From an uncultured Clostridia bacterium (GTDB taxonomy: Bacteria > Bacillota > Clostridia > Peptostreptococcales > Anaerovoracaceae): DNA of 41,034 nt. The notes beneath the pieces are model-generated. The model was given only the letters and a program-made list of their open reading frames with translations, did not search any database and was not told the origin of the DNA. Numbering within the stretch: the first letter of the stretch is position 1; each line of letters opens with the position of its first letter. The stretch covers positions 1 to 41,034 of the forward strand of contig CALWNX010000012.1 of the NCBI GenBank assembly GCA_944382925.1. The letters are read 5' to 3'. The translations under genes were made by a program, and so were the position numbers. Shown piece by piece: positions 25,187-34,276 of the stretch.

Positions 25187-27433
25187 ATGGATTTACAGCA
25201 TTTGAATGAACAACAGAGAGAAGCGGCTCTTCATACAGAGGGACCGCTGCTTATTTTAGCGGGCGCCGGCAGCGGCAAGACGCAGACCATGACGCACAGG
25301 ATCGCCTATCTGATTGAGCAGGGCGTTTCGCCTTACGAGATCCTGGCGGTGACCTTTACCAACAAGGCCGCCGGCGAGATGCGCCAGCGCGTCGAAAAGC
25401 TGGTCGGGCGCTGCCCGGGCATGTGGATCCTGACCTTTCACTCCATGAGCCTGCGGATCCTGCGCGAAAACTACGAGGCCGCCGGCTACGCCAAGAACTT
25501 CGTCGTCTACGACACGGTCGATCAGAAGGCACTGATAAAAAATATCCTCAAGGAGCAGAATATAGATCAGAAGCTCTATCCGATCCCGTACCTGCTCTCG
25601 ATCATCAGCAAAGAAAAAGAAGCGGACCGGGGACCGGAAGAATACATAGAGCTGGAGGGAGGCCTGCAGGGCGCAAACATCAAGAGCCGCACCGTTTACC
25701 AGGTGTACAGGGAGTACCAGAAGCAGCTCAAAAACAACAACGCCATGGACTTCGACGACCTGCTGCGCAACGCCTACCACGTGCTGCGCGATCACGACGA
25801 GATCCTGGCCGCCTACCAGAACAGATTCGCCTATATAATGGTTGACGAATATCAGGACACCAACCATATCCAGTACCAGATCATCAGCCTGCTGGCCAGG
25901 GCGCGCCAAAATCTCTGTGTGGTCGGCGACGACGATCAGTGCATCTACGAATGGCGCGGCGCGGACATCAGAAACATTCTCGACTTTGAAAAGGACTTTC
26001 CGCAGGCCAAGGTGATCAAGCTGGAACAGAACTACCGCTCGACAGGCAACATTCTGGCCGCCGCTCATTCCGTGATCAGAAACAACCGCGGCCGCAAGCA
26101 GAAAAAGCTCTGGACAGAGCAGGAGGAAGGCCACAAGCTGGTCTACGCCCGCCTGGAAAACGACAAGGAAGAAGCCGCCTACGTCGTGCGCCAGATCAGG
26201 CTTTTAGAGGGAGCGCACAGAGACTACGACGATTTTGCCATCCTCTACCGCACCAACGCTCAGTCCAGACTGTTCGAGGACGCCCTGCGGCGGGCGGGGA
26301 TCCCGTATCAGATCCTATCCGGCTTCAGCTTTTACGAGCGTAAGGAGACCAAGGACATGATTTCCTACATGCGTCTGGTCGTCAATCCGCAGGACGAGAT
26401 GGCTTTTATGCGCGTCATCAACGAACCAAAGCGCGGCATCGGCGAAAAGACCGTCGATAAGCTGCGTGCGCTGGCTCACGTCAGAGGACAGTCACTGCTT
26501 GCGCTGCTGGGAGATGAAGAGGTGCTGGCCGGACTGCCGGCCAAAGCACGCGAGCCGGTCAGAGAGATGGTGCAGGCCATAGAGCTGTGCGCCAGCGAAG
26601 CCGCAAACCTGACGATAGCAGACATATACGACACCCTGCTGGCCCGCACCGGTTATATGAAGGCACTCGAAGACCAGCATACGACAGAGGCAGACGCCCG
26701 TGTGGAAAACCTTTTGGATTTCCGCTCGTTCATATACGATTTTGAAAGCGAAAAAAAGGCCGCCGGCGAAGAAGCGACGCTGGCCGAATTTCTGGAAAAA
26801 GTCGCCACCGACGCAGACGCCGACAAGTACGAATCCGAGTCCGGCAAGGTGACGCTGATGACGCTGCACAGCGCCAAGGGGCTGGAATTTCCGGTAGTCT
26901 TCATGCCGGGCATGGAGGACGGACTTTTCCCCGGACACCGCTCGCTCGATTCCGAAGACCGCATGGAAGAGGAACGACGCCTCTGCTACGTGGGCATGAC
27001 TCGCGCCAAGGAAAGACTTTTCCTCACCAGCGCCGAATACAGAGTGCTCTACGGCCAGGGCAATTTTACCAGGGAATCTGCGTTCATGCGCGAGCTGGAC
27101 AAGTCGCTCCTTGACGCAAACGGCGATACCGTCTATACTCCCAAGAGGCGCGCTGCCGGCAGCCTCGGCGTTGATACCGGCAGCATGGACGGCTTTGCCC
27201 GCCCGGCGTACAAGCCGTACGATCCGCTGCGTTACGCCAAGCAGGCCGTCAGAGAAAAAGCGGCCGCGGGCGCTGCGGGTGACGACGGTCTGGAAGCGGG
27301 AGACAGTGTGCAGCACAGCAAGTTCGGACGCGGCCTGGTGCTGGAAACAGACGAAAAGACCGTCACCGTCATCTTTGACAGCGTAGGCCGCAAGAAGCTG
27401 GCTCGCGGCATCGCCCAGCTGAAAAAAATCTAG
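25187..27433 (+). CDS. pcrA: ATP-dependent DNA helicase PcrA/UvrD
   Basis: A 3'-5' superfamily 1A helicase for nucleotide excision repair, replication and removal of RecA. In 748 residues it has Walker A AGAGSGKT (25-32), motif II VDEYQDTN (219-226), motif III GDDDQCIYEWRGA (247-259), motif IV QNYRST and motif VI VGMTRAKERL. A C-terminal Tudor-like segment (SVQHSKFGRGLVLETDEKTV) matches the RNA polymerase-binding part of PcrA. ATG 25187 gives the family N-terminus LNEQQREAAL; the frame is open upstream, but that reading is a shadow of the preceding gene. The ribosome site is weak (AAGGGG, 14 nt away). ligA follows after 9 nt. Confidence 0.95.
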   Translation: MDLQHLNEQQREAALHTEGPLLILAGAGSGKTQTMTHRIAYLIEQGVSPYEILAVTFTNKAAGEMRQRVEKLVGRCPGMWILTFHSMSLRILRENYEAAGYAKNFVVYDTVDQKALIKNILKEQNIDQKLYPIPYLLSIISKEKEADRGPEEYIELEGGLQGANIKSRTVYQVYREYQKQLKNNNAMDFDDLLRNAYHVLRDHDEILAAYQNRFAYIMVDEYQDTNHIQYQIISLLARARQNLCVVGDDDQCIYEWRGADIRNILDFEKDFPQAKVIKLEQNYRSTGNILAAAHSVIRNNRGRKQKKLWTEQEEGHKLVYARLENDKEEAAYVVRQIRLLEGAHRDYDDFAILYRTNAQSRLFEDALRRAGIPYQILSGFSFYERKETKDMISYMRLVVNPQDEMAFMRVINEPKRGIGEKTVDKLRALAHVRGQSLLALLGDEEVLAGLPAKAREPVREMVQAIELCASEAANLTIADIYDTLLARTGYMKALEDQHTTEADARVENLLDFRSFIYDFESEKKAAGEEATLAEFLEKVATDADADKYESESGKVTLMTLHSAKGLEFPVVFMPGMEDGLFPGHRSLDSEDRMEEERRLCYVGMTRAKERLFLTSAEYRVLYGQGNFTRESAFMRELDKSLLDANGDTVYTPKRRAAGSLGVDTGSMDGFARPAYKPYDPLRYAKQAVREKAAAGAAGDDGLEAGDSVQHSKFGRGLVLETDEKTVTVIFDSVGRKKLARGIAQLKKI

Positions 27434-27442
27434 GAGGAAAAC

Positions 27443-29416
27443 ATGAGCAGCAAGCCCAAGGAACAAAAGCTGGCCCGGCAGAGAGAGCTGACAGAAAAGC
27501 TCCGGCAGGCCGCCCGCGCCTATTATCAGGAGAGCCGGGAGATCATGACCAACCAGCAGTACGACGACCTCTACGACGAGCTGAAAGCGCTGGAGGAAGA
27601 AACAGGCATTACGCTGGCAGGCAGCCCCACGGTGACCGTCGGCTACGAGGTGCTCTCGGAGCTCGCCAAGGAAACCCATCCCGAACGCATGCTTTCGCTT
27701 GACAAGACGAAGGACCCGGATCAGCTGGTTTCCTGGCTGGGCGCACAGGAGGGCATCCTTTCCTGGAAGCTTGACGGGCTGACGATCGTCCTCACCTACA
27801 GAGACGGCCGCCTGCTCAAGGCCGTGACCCGCGGCAACGGACAGGTAGGCGAGGTGGTGACCAGCAACGCCCGCACTTTCATTAACCTGCCGCAGACCAT
27901 AGACTTCAAAGGCGAGCTGGTTCTGCGCGGCGAGGCGGTGATTTCCTATGCGGATTTTGCCCGCATCAACGAAGAAATCGCCGACGAAAGCTCCAAATAC
28001 AAGAACCCGCGCAACCTCTGCTCCGGCTCTGTGCGCCAGCTCAGCAGCGAGATCACAGCCGGGCGCAGCGTGCGCTTCATGGCCTTCGGCCTCGTTTCCG
28101 CCGCCGGAGAGGAATTTGCCCTGCGCAGCGAGCAGCTTGACTGGCTGGCCGCCAGAGGCTTCGAGGTGGTGGAGCACACGAAAGTCAGCGCCGCCACGAT
28201 CAAGAAAGCGATCGCCGACTACGAGGCGAGGATAGAAGAAAACCCGCTTCCTTCGGACGGGCTCGTTCTGATCTTAAACGATATTGCCTATGGCCGCTCG
28301 CTGGGCACGACGGCCAAATTTCCGCGCGACTCGATTGCCTTCAAATGGAAGGATGAGGTGCGCCAGACTGTACTTAGGGAGATAGAATGGAGCGCCTCGA
28401 GAACCGGCCTCATCAACCCGATCGCGGTCTTTGACCCGGTAGAGCTGGAGGGCACGACCGTCAGCCGCGCTTCCGTCCACAATGTGAGCGTAATGCGGGA
28501 GCTGAAGCTGGGGCTCGGCGATCAGATCAGCGTCTACAAGGCCAATATGATCATTCCGCAGATCAGAGAAAATTTCACCCAGAGCAACGACGCCCCGGTA
28601 CCGGCCGTCTGCCCGGTGTGCGGCCAGGCGACCAGGCTCGACAACGAAAACGGCGTGGAAACGCTGGTCTGCCCTAACCCTGATTGTCAGGCCAAGCAGA
28701 TCAAGAGCTTTACGCTTTTCGTTTCGCGCGACGCTCTGAACATAGACGGGCTTTCAGAAATGACGCTGGAAAAGCTGATCGGCAGGGGTCTGGTCAGAGA
28801 GCCGGCCGATCTTTTCAGGCTCGACAGATTTAAAGAGGAGATCACCGCCATGGAAGGCTTCGGCGAGAAATCCTTTGAGAACCTGAAAAAATCGATTGAA
28901 AAGGCGCGCCACACCACGCCGGAAAGACTGCTTTACAGTCTGGGCATCGCCGGCATCGGCAAGGCCAACGCCCGCCTGATCGCCCGGCACTGCCACAACA
29001 GCTGGCAGGCGATACAGGAGCTTGGCTTTACGGAGCTGACGGCAATTGACGGTATCGGCGAGGTGATGGCCGAAAGCTTCTGCGCATATTTTGCCGACGA
29101 GAAAAACCGCCGCCTTCTCGCCGCCCTGCTGCCGCAGCTTTCGCTTGACGAAAGCGAGGAGGAAAGCGGCAGCACGCTGGCCGGTCTGACCTTCGTGATC
29201 ACCGGAAGCCTTGAGCATTACGAAAACAGAGACGCTCTCAAGGAGCAGATCGAAAAGGCCGGCGGCAAGGTGGCAGGCTCTGTCAGCAGCAAGACCAGCT
29301 ATCTGATCAACAACGACACCGCTTCCGCTTCGACCAAGAACAAGAAGGCTAAGGAGCTGGGCGTGCCGATCATCGACGAAGCTGTCATCACGGACTGGCT
29401 GCAAAACGGCCGCTGA
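27443..29416 (+). CDS. ligA: NAD-dependent DNA ligase, divergent subtype
   Basis: The enzyme seals DNA nicks using NAD. The 657-residue protein has the full domain order: Ia, adenylation domain with K109 in KLDG (109-112), OB fold, four-cysteine zinc finger (C390, C393, C410, C415), helix-hairpin-helix repeats and a C-terminal BRCT domain (577-657). It departs from the common LigA pattern: GNG at 131-133 for GDG, TN at 36-37 where the NMN-binding Ia motif usually has SD, and LILND at 276-280 where a lysine is usual. From memory, similar sequences occur across Lachnospiraceae-like Clostridia, so this is probably a working subtype. TAGGAGGAAAAC precedes the ATG. Confidence 0.92.
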   Translation: MSSKPKEQKLARQRELTEKLRQAARAYYQESREIMTNQQYDDLYDELKALEEETGITLAGSPTVTVGYEVLSELAKETHPERMLSLDKTKDPDQLVSWLGAQEGILSWKLDGLTIVLTYRDGRLLKAVTRGNGQVGEVVTSNARTFINLPQTIDFKGELVLRGEAVISYADFARINEEIADESSKYKNPRNLCSGSVRQLSSEITAGRSVRFMAFGLVSAAGEEFALRSEQLDWLAARGFEVVEHTKVSAATIKKAIADYEARIEENPLPSDGLVLILNDIAYGRSLGTTAKFPRDSIAFKWKDEVRQTVLREIEWSASRTGLINPIAVFDPVELEGTTVSRASVHNVSVMRELKLGLGDQISVYKANMIIPQIRENFTQSNDAPVPAVCPVCGQATRLDNENGVETLVCPNPDCQAKQIKSFTLFVSRDALNIDGLSEMTLEKLIGRGLVREPADLFRLDRFKEEITAMEGFGEKSFENLKKSIEKARHTTPERLLYSLGIAGIGKANARLIARHCHNSWQAIQELGFTELTAIDGIGEVMAESFCAYFADEKNRRLLAALLPQLSLDESEEESGSTLAGLTFVITGSLEHYENRDALKEQIEKAGGKVAGSVSSKTSYLINNDTASASTKNKKAKELGVPIIDEAVITDWLQNGR

Positions 29417-29433
29417 CAAAAAGGCTCAGCGTA

Positions 29434-29462
29434 TTGACTTTATAAGCTAAAGGCCATATAAT
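29434..29462 (+). promoter_or_regulatory. Promoter of the SRP RNA gene
   Basis: TTGACT (29434-29439), a 17-bp spacer and TATAAT (29457-29462) give a near-consensus sigma-A promoter. The start near 29469 lies about 10 nt before the closing helix of the SRP RNA. Confidence 0.8.
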
Positions 29463-29476
29463 AGATAGGTAACTGA

Positions 29477-29633
29477 AATTGCCTTTGAAAAGCTCCGTGC
29501 TGCATGGTTTGGGTCCTGCGCGATAGGATGCCGTGAACCTTGTCAGGTCCGGAAGGAAGCAGCAATAAGCGGAAGTTCTTATGCGCCGCAGATTCGCCTT
29601 CTCCAACGCGGCGGAGCTTTTCAAGGGCAATTT
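29477..29633 (+). ncRNA. ffs: Signal recognition particle RNA, small bacterial type
   Basis: The apical S-domain core is clear: GTCAGGTCCGGAAGGAAGCA at 29542-29561, with the GGAA tetraloop and asymmetric loop that bind Ffh. The flanking GGGTCCTGCGCGATAGGAT is also typical. The ends pair in a long helix (about 29477-29498 with 29612-29633, one mismatch or wobble). No Alu domain of the long Bacillus type is seen. Exact ends are uncertain by some 10 nt. Position directly before dnaX is common in bacteria. Confidence 0.93.
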
Positions 29634-29650
29634 CTTATAGAGGGAAGAAC

Positions 29651-31204
29651 ATGTATACAGCCTTATACAGAACGAAAAGACCAGAGACCTTCGACGAGAT
29701 TCTGGGACAAGAACATATAGTGAAGATCCTGCACAACCAGCTTTTGAGCGGGACGGTCAGCCACGCCTATCTTTTCTGCGGCACCAGAGGCACGGGCAAG
29801 ACGACGACGGCCCGCATCCTGGCCAAAGGCGTCAACTGCCTGTCAGACGGTGAAAAACCGTGCGGACAGTGCGCAAACTGCCAGGCGATCAGAGACGGCA
29901 GCTTTATGGACGTGGTGGAGATAGACGCCGCTTCCAACAACGGAGTGGAAAACGTCAGGGAGCTGCGCGAAAGCGTCAAGTACCCGCCTGCCGTCGGCCG
30001 CAAGAAGGTCTACATCATCGACGAGGTGCACATGCTCTCCACGGGAGCCTTCAACGCACTGCTCAAGACGCTGGAAGAACCGCCGGAGCACGTGATGTTC
30101 ATCCTGGCGACGACGGAGCCGCAGAAGCTGCCGGCCACGATATTGTCGCGCTGTATGCGTCTTGATTTTCGCCGCGTGCCGCATAACGTGATCGCAGACG
30201 ATATGCGCGCGATCTGCCGCGAGCGCGGGGTGGAGCTGACGGACGATGCGGCCAGACTTCTGGCAGGTTGTGCGGACGGCTCGGTCAGAGACGGACTGAG
30301 CATTCTCGACCAGGTGCTGGCCGGAGGCGACAAGCTGATAGACAGGGACAAGGTCCTCGAATACGTGGGCACCACCGGCGAGGAATTTTTCCTCGAGCTG
30401 ACAGAGCTGGTGAGCCGGAAAAAGACGGCGGAGGCCATGGTGCTCTTAAACGGCGTCCTCCTTGAGGGCAAGGACGTGCGGCAGATCATGAAGGACTGGG
30501 TGGCGCATTACCGCGGCCTTCTGATCAGCAAGTTCGTCCGCGACGCCGGCGACATGCTGAACATGTCAGCGGAAAATCTGCAGAAGCTGGCCGAGCAGAG
30601 CCGGCAGATTTCCCTGGAAGAAATAGATTACGCGGTGAGCAGGCTTTCGCGCACCATCAACGAAGCACGCTGGTCGACGAACCCGCGCGTCCTGCTGGAG
30701 CTGGCGATCGTCGCCATTTCCATGGGCGGCGAGCGGGAGGCCGCTCCGCCGAAACGGCAGCCTCGGCCGGTACGGACGCAGGCCGCGCCGGCCGCAGCAC
30801 AGACGCCGGCCGCGGAAGAGGCCGCCCCTCAGGCCGGCCCGGCCGCTTTGGAAGAAAAAAACGCTGCAGAGGGCAAAGGCGAATATGAGCGCCTCTGGCA
30901 CAGAATATTTGAAGAGGGCGAGGGCAGCACCGGCAGCTTCAACCTCATCAGGAGCGGCACCACGCTTGAGGCGATCACGGGAGACAGCTTTATCGTCGAA
31001 GCGTGCAGCAGCTTTACCAGACGCTACGTGGAGCAGAAGAAGGCGCAGCTGGAAAAGCTCATGGAAGAGCAGACCGGCAAAAAACTGCATCTGATCTGCC
31101 GCCTCAGAGAAGAGCGCCAGGAGGTGCAGGAGGCCGCCAAAACGGCAGAAGAACTGGCCCGGGAGGCTTCGAGCCTGCTGGGCATAGATGTGGATATAGA
31201 ATAA
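29651..31204 (+). CDS. dnaX: DNA polymerase III subunit gamma/tau
   Basis: The clamp-loader ATPase. The 517-residue protein has Walker A GTRGTGKT (44-51), a zinc module (C63, C71, C74, C77), Walker B IIDEVH (122-127) and sensor SRC (166-168). An Ala/Pro/Gln-rich linker (about 365-410) leads to a short C-terminal domain. The start at 29651 follows AGAGGGA, just after the SRP RNA; the frame is open further upstream through the RNA gene, but that extension is not used. No slippery A-run for gamma production was noticed. Confidence 0.95.
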   Translation: MYTALYRTKRPETFDEILGQEHIVKILHNQLLSGTVSHAYLFCGTRGTGKTTTARILAKGVNCLSDGEKPCGQCANCQAIRDGSFMDVVEIDAASNNGVENVRELRESVKYPPAVGRKKVYIIDEVHMLSTGAFNALLKTLEEPPEHVMFILATTEPQKLPATILSRCMRLDFRRVPHNVIADDMRAICRERGVELTDDAARLLAGCADGSVRDGLSILDQVLAGGDKLIDRDKVLEYVGTTGEEFFLELTELVSRKKTAEAMVLLNGVLLEGKDVRQIMKDWVAHYRGLLISKFVRDAGDMLNMSAENLQKLAEQSRQISLEEIDYAVSRLSRTINEARWSTNPRVLLELAIVAISMGGEREAAPPKRQPRPVRTQAAPAAAQTPAAEEAAPQAGPAALEEKNAAEGKGEYERLWHRIFEEGEGSTGSFNLIRSGTTLEAITGDSFIVEACSSFTRRYVEQKKAQLEKLMEEQTGKKLHLICRLREERQEVQEAAKTAEELAREASSLLGIDVDIE

Positions 31205-31233
31205 GATTTTAGCCAAGATCAGGAGGATTTAAA

Positions 31234-31584
31234 ATGGGCAAAGGAATGAGAGCAGGTAAAAAGCCGAGCATGGGCGGCGGCAGCATGCAGAAGCAGCTGC
31301 AGCAGATGCAGGCCGTGCAGCGCCGCATGGAGATGGCGCAGGCTGAGATAGAAGAGAAGGAAGTGCAGACCACGGCCGGCGGTGGTGCGGTAACGGTGAC
31401 CGTCAGCGGCAGGAAGGAGATCACCAGGCTTGAGATCAAGCCGGAGGTGGTGGACCCCGACGATGTGGAAATGCTGCAGGATCTCATCATCGTGGCCGTC
31501 AACGAAGGGCTGCGCCAGATAGACGAGATCTCCAACGCCGAGATGAGCAAGATCACCGGCGGCCTGGGCATCCCGGGCCTGTAA
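31234..31584 (+). CDS. ybaB: YbaB/EbfC family nucleoid-associated protein
   Basis: A small dimeric DNA-binding protein, 116 residues. The N-terminal third is glycine- and methionine-rich (MGGGSMQKQLQQMQ), followed by the long helix (MEMAQAEIEEKEV) and the strand motif GGGAVTVTVSGRKEI, then IKPEVVDPDDVEMLQDLI. It sits between dnaX and recR, the usual order, with 29 and 24 nt gaps. Confidence 0.94.
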   Translation: MGKGMRAGKKPSMGGGSMQKQLQQMQAVQRRMEMAQAEIEEKEVQTTAGGGAVTVTVSGRKEITRLEIKPEVVDPDDVEMLQDLIIVAVNEGLRQIDEISNAEMSKITGGLGIPGL

Positions 31585-31608
31585 AAAACAAGAAGGAGCA
31601 AGGATAAG

Positions 31609-32208
31609 ATGAAACAGTATCCAAAGCCCCTTGCCAAGCTGATCGGCGAGCTGTCAAAGCTGCCGGGCATCGGCTATAAATCAGCCCAGCGCCTGGCATT
31701 TCATATCCTCGACTACGATGAGCGCCAGGCACAGGCACTGGCAGACGCCATCATCTGCGCCAAGCGTGAGATGACGCATTGCAGCATCTGCGGCAATCTG
31801 ACCGACCGCGATCCGTGCGCGATCTGCGCAGACGACAGCCGCCGGCGGGACGTCATCTGCGTGGTCGAAAGCCCGCGCGATGTGGCAGCCATGGAGAGAA
31901 TCCGCGAGTTTGACGGCACCTACCACGTGCTGGGCGGCGTGATCTCGCCGATGGAAGGAGTGGGGCCTGAGGACCTCAATCTCAAGTCGCTGATTCACAG
32001 GCTGCAAAACGAAGACGTAAAAGAGCTGATCATCGCCACCAATCCCAACATCGAGGGCGAAGCGACAGCCATGTATATCGCCCGCCTCATCAAGCCGTCC
32101 GGCATCAAGGTGACCCGCATCGCACACGGGCTGCCGGTGGGAGGCGATCTTGAATATGCCGACGAAGTCACGCTGCTTAAGGCTATCGAAGGCCGCCGGG
32201 AGCTTTGA
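31609..32208 (+). CDS. recR: Recombination mediator RecR
   Basis: RecR works with RecO (and RecF) to load RecA at gaps. The helix-hairpin-helix region is [17 protein letters not shown] (18-34). The zinc finger uses C58, C61, C70 and C73, and the Toprim domain holds VVESPRD (85-91) and the [12 protein letters not shown] motif (143-154). Length 199 is normal. AGAAGGAG precedes the ATG. Confidence 0.97.
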   Translation: MKQYPKPLAKLIGELSKLPGIGYKSAQRLAFHILDYDERQAQALADAIICAKREMTHCSICGNLTDRDPCAICADDSRRRDVICVVESPRDVAAMERIREFDGTYHVLGGVISPMEGVGPEDLNLKSLIHRLQNEDVKELIIATNPNIEGEATAMYIARLIKPSGIKVTRIAHGLPVGGDLEYADEVTLLKAIEGRREL

Positions 32209-32271
32209 TGCGCGCTGTGCTAAAAGCATTTTGGTATCGACTGCCGGCGTTGTCTGTCGACACTCTAGCTC

Positions 32272-32526
32272 TCAGAGAGATAGATCCTTTTCCTTGGCCA
32301 GCTTGAGCAGATAGGAGTATTTGGCCTTGGCGGCCAGCAGGTTATAAGAAGCGTAATCGATCGCTTTGTCGTCCGTCAGTTCATTGAATGTGGATACGGC
32401 CTGCTCCAGCTCCGAGTGCGCCGAGCTGAGACAGCTGTATAAAAAGTCCTTTTCCGCGTCCCGGGCCTTGTTCCCGGGCGTTCCTATCTTGAGCGCGTTG
32501 GCGCCTCTGACTCTTTTCAACATCAT
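32272..32526 (-). CDS. YaaL-like (DUF2508) small protein
   Basis: The C-terminal motif LLAAKAKYSYLLKLAKEKD resembles the conserved end of Bacillus YaaL, and its location between recR and a bofA-like gene matches yaaL. However, it is on the opposite strand to both neighbours. About 84 residues, charged and helical. A GTG and two ATG codons are stacked at 32529-32521 after AGGAAAGG; I use the first ATG (32526), 5 nt from the site. Function unknown. Confidence 0.65.
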   Translation of the reverse strand: MMLKRVRGANALKIGTPGNKARDAEKDFLYSCLSSAHSELEQAVSTFNELTDDKAIDYASYNLLAAKAKYSYLLKLAKEKDLSL

Positions 32527-32604
32527 CACACCTTTCCTGGGAAGATAATTCTATTTTATTCCAAGCAGGCATATTTTATACAAGCAAGGTGGGAGGAAGA
32601 AGAA

Positions 32605-32868
32605 ATGAGCGTAGATCTGAGCGTTTTTCTGACTTATGTGGGCGCCGTCCTGTTGATCTTCATCTTTGGCCGTCTGCTGCTGGCGCCGCTGAAGATGATC
32701 TTCAGACTGGTGCTGAGCAGTCTGGCCGGCGGCCTTTTTATTTTTCTCTTCAATCTGGCCGGAGAAAATTTCGGCCTCATGATACCCTTAAACGAATTCA
32801 GCGCCGTCATCACCGGCCTTTTGGGGCTGCCGGGAGCGGCGCTGCTGCTTCTGTTTGCTATTCAATAA
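32605..32868 (+). CDS. BofA-like membrane protein
   Basis: An 87-residue protein with three hydrophobic stretches (about 6-25, 31-50, 64-85), and a pattern (PLKMIFRLVLSSLAGGLFIFLFNLAG) like the pro-sigma-K processing inhibitor family. In Bacillus bofA follows recR and yaaL, which matches the setting here. Whether it controls sporulation in this organism cannot be told; many non-sporulating Clostridia keep such genes. GGGAGG lies 8 nt before the ATG. Confidence 0.75.
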   Translation: MSVDLSVFLTYVGAVLLIFIFGRLLLAPLKMIFRLVLSSLAGGLFIFLFNLAGENFGLMIPLNEFSAVITGLLGLPGAALLLLFAIQ

Positions 32869-32869
32869 T

Positions 32870-33739
32870 TTAATAAGGCATTTTGTAAAAACGGCCGCTG
32901 AGCTGTTCTGTTTTGATTACATTTATAAAGGCCTTGGGGTCTATCTTGAGAATTTCGGCCATCACGGTATCAATGTTTTCACGGCCGAGAACTGAATAGA
33001 GAATATGGCGCTCGCTGCCTTCGTACATGCCTACCCCTTCGATCATCGTTGCGTCGTGGTGCGTCAGCTCGCGCAGCTTTCCGTAGACGGCATACGGCAT
33101 GGAGGTGATGATCAGGAGGGTATTCTTCTGATAACGCTTAAACAGGAGCTGGATGACCTGGGTGCTGGCATACTGATATATGATTGAATACAGCGCCCTG
33201 TCGAAGCCGAAAAGGATGCCGGCTGTGATCAGAACGACCACGTTGCCCATCAGAATGTAGCTCCAGGCGTCGACGCCCTTCTTCTCCGAAAAGAAGATTG
33301 AGATAAAGTCCGTGCCGCCGCCGCTGGCGCCGTTGATCAGGCAGATGCTCATGCAGGTGCCGTTGATGATGCCGCCGAAGATGCTGATCAGCAGCGTATC
33401 GTAAGTTATCGTTACCGCCGGGAAAATATCCGTCAGGACGCCCGAAAGTACGACTACATAAAACGAATAAAAGGTGAAGCGCGGGCTTATGTATCTGATG
33501 CCGATATAGGCCGGCAGCAGGTTGAGCGGCAGGTAGATGAAAGAATACGGCACATCCATGCCGAGAAAGCGCTGCGCGATCTCCTGCAGAAGAATGGTAA
33601 CGCCGCTGAGGCCGCCCGGAAACAGCCCGCCCGTATTGACGAAGCTTTTGAGGTTAAAGGCAATCACCGCCGAAGCGATCGTGAGAAAAATGACGGTTTT
33701 GATTTCACGAAGATATCTGTTCTGGTTTTTAGCCATCAT
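32870..33739 (-). CDS. YitT family membrane protein with DUF2179 domain
   Basis: Five or six hydrophobic segments occupy the first 200 residues, including AFNLKSFVNTGGLFPGGLSG (28-47) and LINGASGGGTDFIS (near 134), both hallmarks of the family. The last 90 residues form the soluble DUF2179 part. Transport function is unproven in the family. Length 289. It follows the ybaK-like gene with an 8-nt gap; AAGGAGG lies some 16 nt upstream, at the end of that gene, so coupling is likely. Confidence 0.85.
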   Translation of the reverse strand: MMAKNQNRYLREIKTVIFLTIASAVIAFNLKSFVNTGGLFPGGLSGVTILLQEIAQRFLGMDVPYSFIYLPLNLLPAYIGIRYISPRFTFYSFYVVVLSGVLTDIFPAVTITYDTLLISIFGGIINGTCMSICLINGASGGGTDFISIFFSEKKGVDAWSYILMGNVVVLITAGILFGFDRALYSIIYQYASTQVIQLLFKRYQKNTLLIITSMPYAVYGKLRELTHHDATMIEGVGMYEGSERHILYSVLGRENIDTVMAEILKIDPKAFINVIKTEQLSGRFYKMPY

Positions 33740-33747
33740 GATGCAGC

Positions 33748-34230
33748 TTATTCACCCTCCTTAAGCTTGCAGACGTCTATCCAGCCGAGCGCCTGTGAGT
33801 ATTTAAAAAGCTCCTCGCAGGTCAGCTCAATGGCACTGTTTGCACTGCCGCAGGCCGGAAAGACCGTTGCGAATCTCTTCAGCGATTCGTCGCAGTAGAC
33901 TTTGACGTTTTCATTTCCGATGCCGAAAGCGCAGACGCCGCCGACAGCGTGGCCGGTAAAAGCGAGCACCTCTTCTGCTGTAAGCATCCTGGCCTTTTGA
34001 CCGAAGGTGTCCTTAAATTTGCGGTTGTCGATCTTGGTATCGCCGGCTGCCTGTATGAGTATGCAGCCCTGCTCGCCGTCCTTGAAGGAGAGCGTCTTGC
34101 AGATGCGGGCACCCTCCACCCCAACGGCCTGCGCGGCCAGCTCTACAGTAGCGCTGGAGACGTCAAACTCCAGGATCCTGTCATCTATTGAAAATTGCCG
34201 GAAATATTCTCTTACCTTTTCTATTGCCAT
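33748..34230 (-). CDS. YbaK/ProX-type aminoacyl-tRNA deacylase
   Basis: A free-standing editing domain that hydrolyses mischarged Cys- or Ala-tRNA. The conserved lysine is K45 in ICKTLSF, and the glycine motif is HAVGGVCAFG (94-103), with the DNRKFKDTFG segment between. Length 160 is typical. GGGGTGA lies about 6 nt before the ATG. Which tRNA it edits is not evident. Confidence 0.87.
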   Translation of the reverse strand: MAIEKVREYFRQFSIDDRILEFDVSSATVELAAQAVGVEGARICKTLSFKDGEQGCILIQAAGDTKIDNRKFKDTFGQKARMLTAEEVLAFTGHAVGGVCAFGIGNENVKVYCDESLKRFATVFPACGSANSAIELTCEELFKYSQALGWIDVCKLKEGE

Positions 34231-34247
34231 TTTTTCACCCCTAACGG

Positions 34248-34276
34248 ATTATAGCACAATCATCATCGATTGACAA
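34248..34276 (-). promoter_or_regulatory. Promoter of the ybaK-yitT pair
   Basis: Reading leftward, TTGTCA (34276-34271), a 17-bp spacer and TATAAT (34253-34248) form a near-consensus promoter. Its -35 box overlaps TTGACA (34270-34275) on the other strand. Confidence 0.65.

Noticed and set aside
26492..28177. 561-codon reverse-strand frame across pcrA and ligA, and a 292-codon one at 25256-26134
   Set aside because: Both are antisense shadows of strongly supported genes in GC-biased sequence, with no family motifs.
29540..29650. Upstream extension of dnaX in the same frame
   Set aside because: It would be translated from the SRP RNA gene; the conserved N-terminus starts at 29651.
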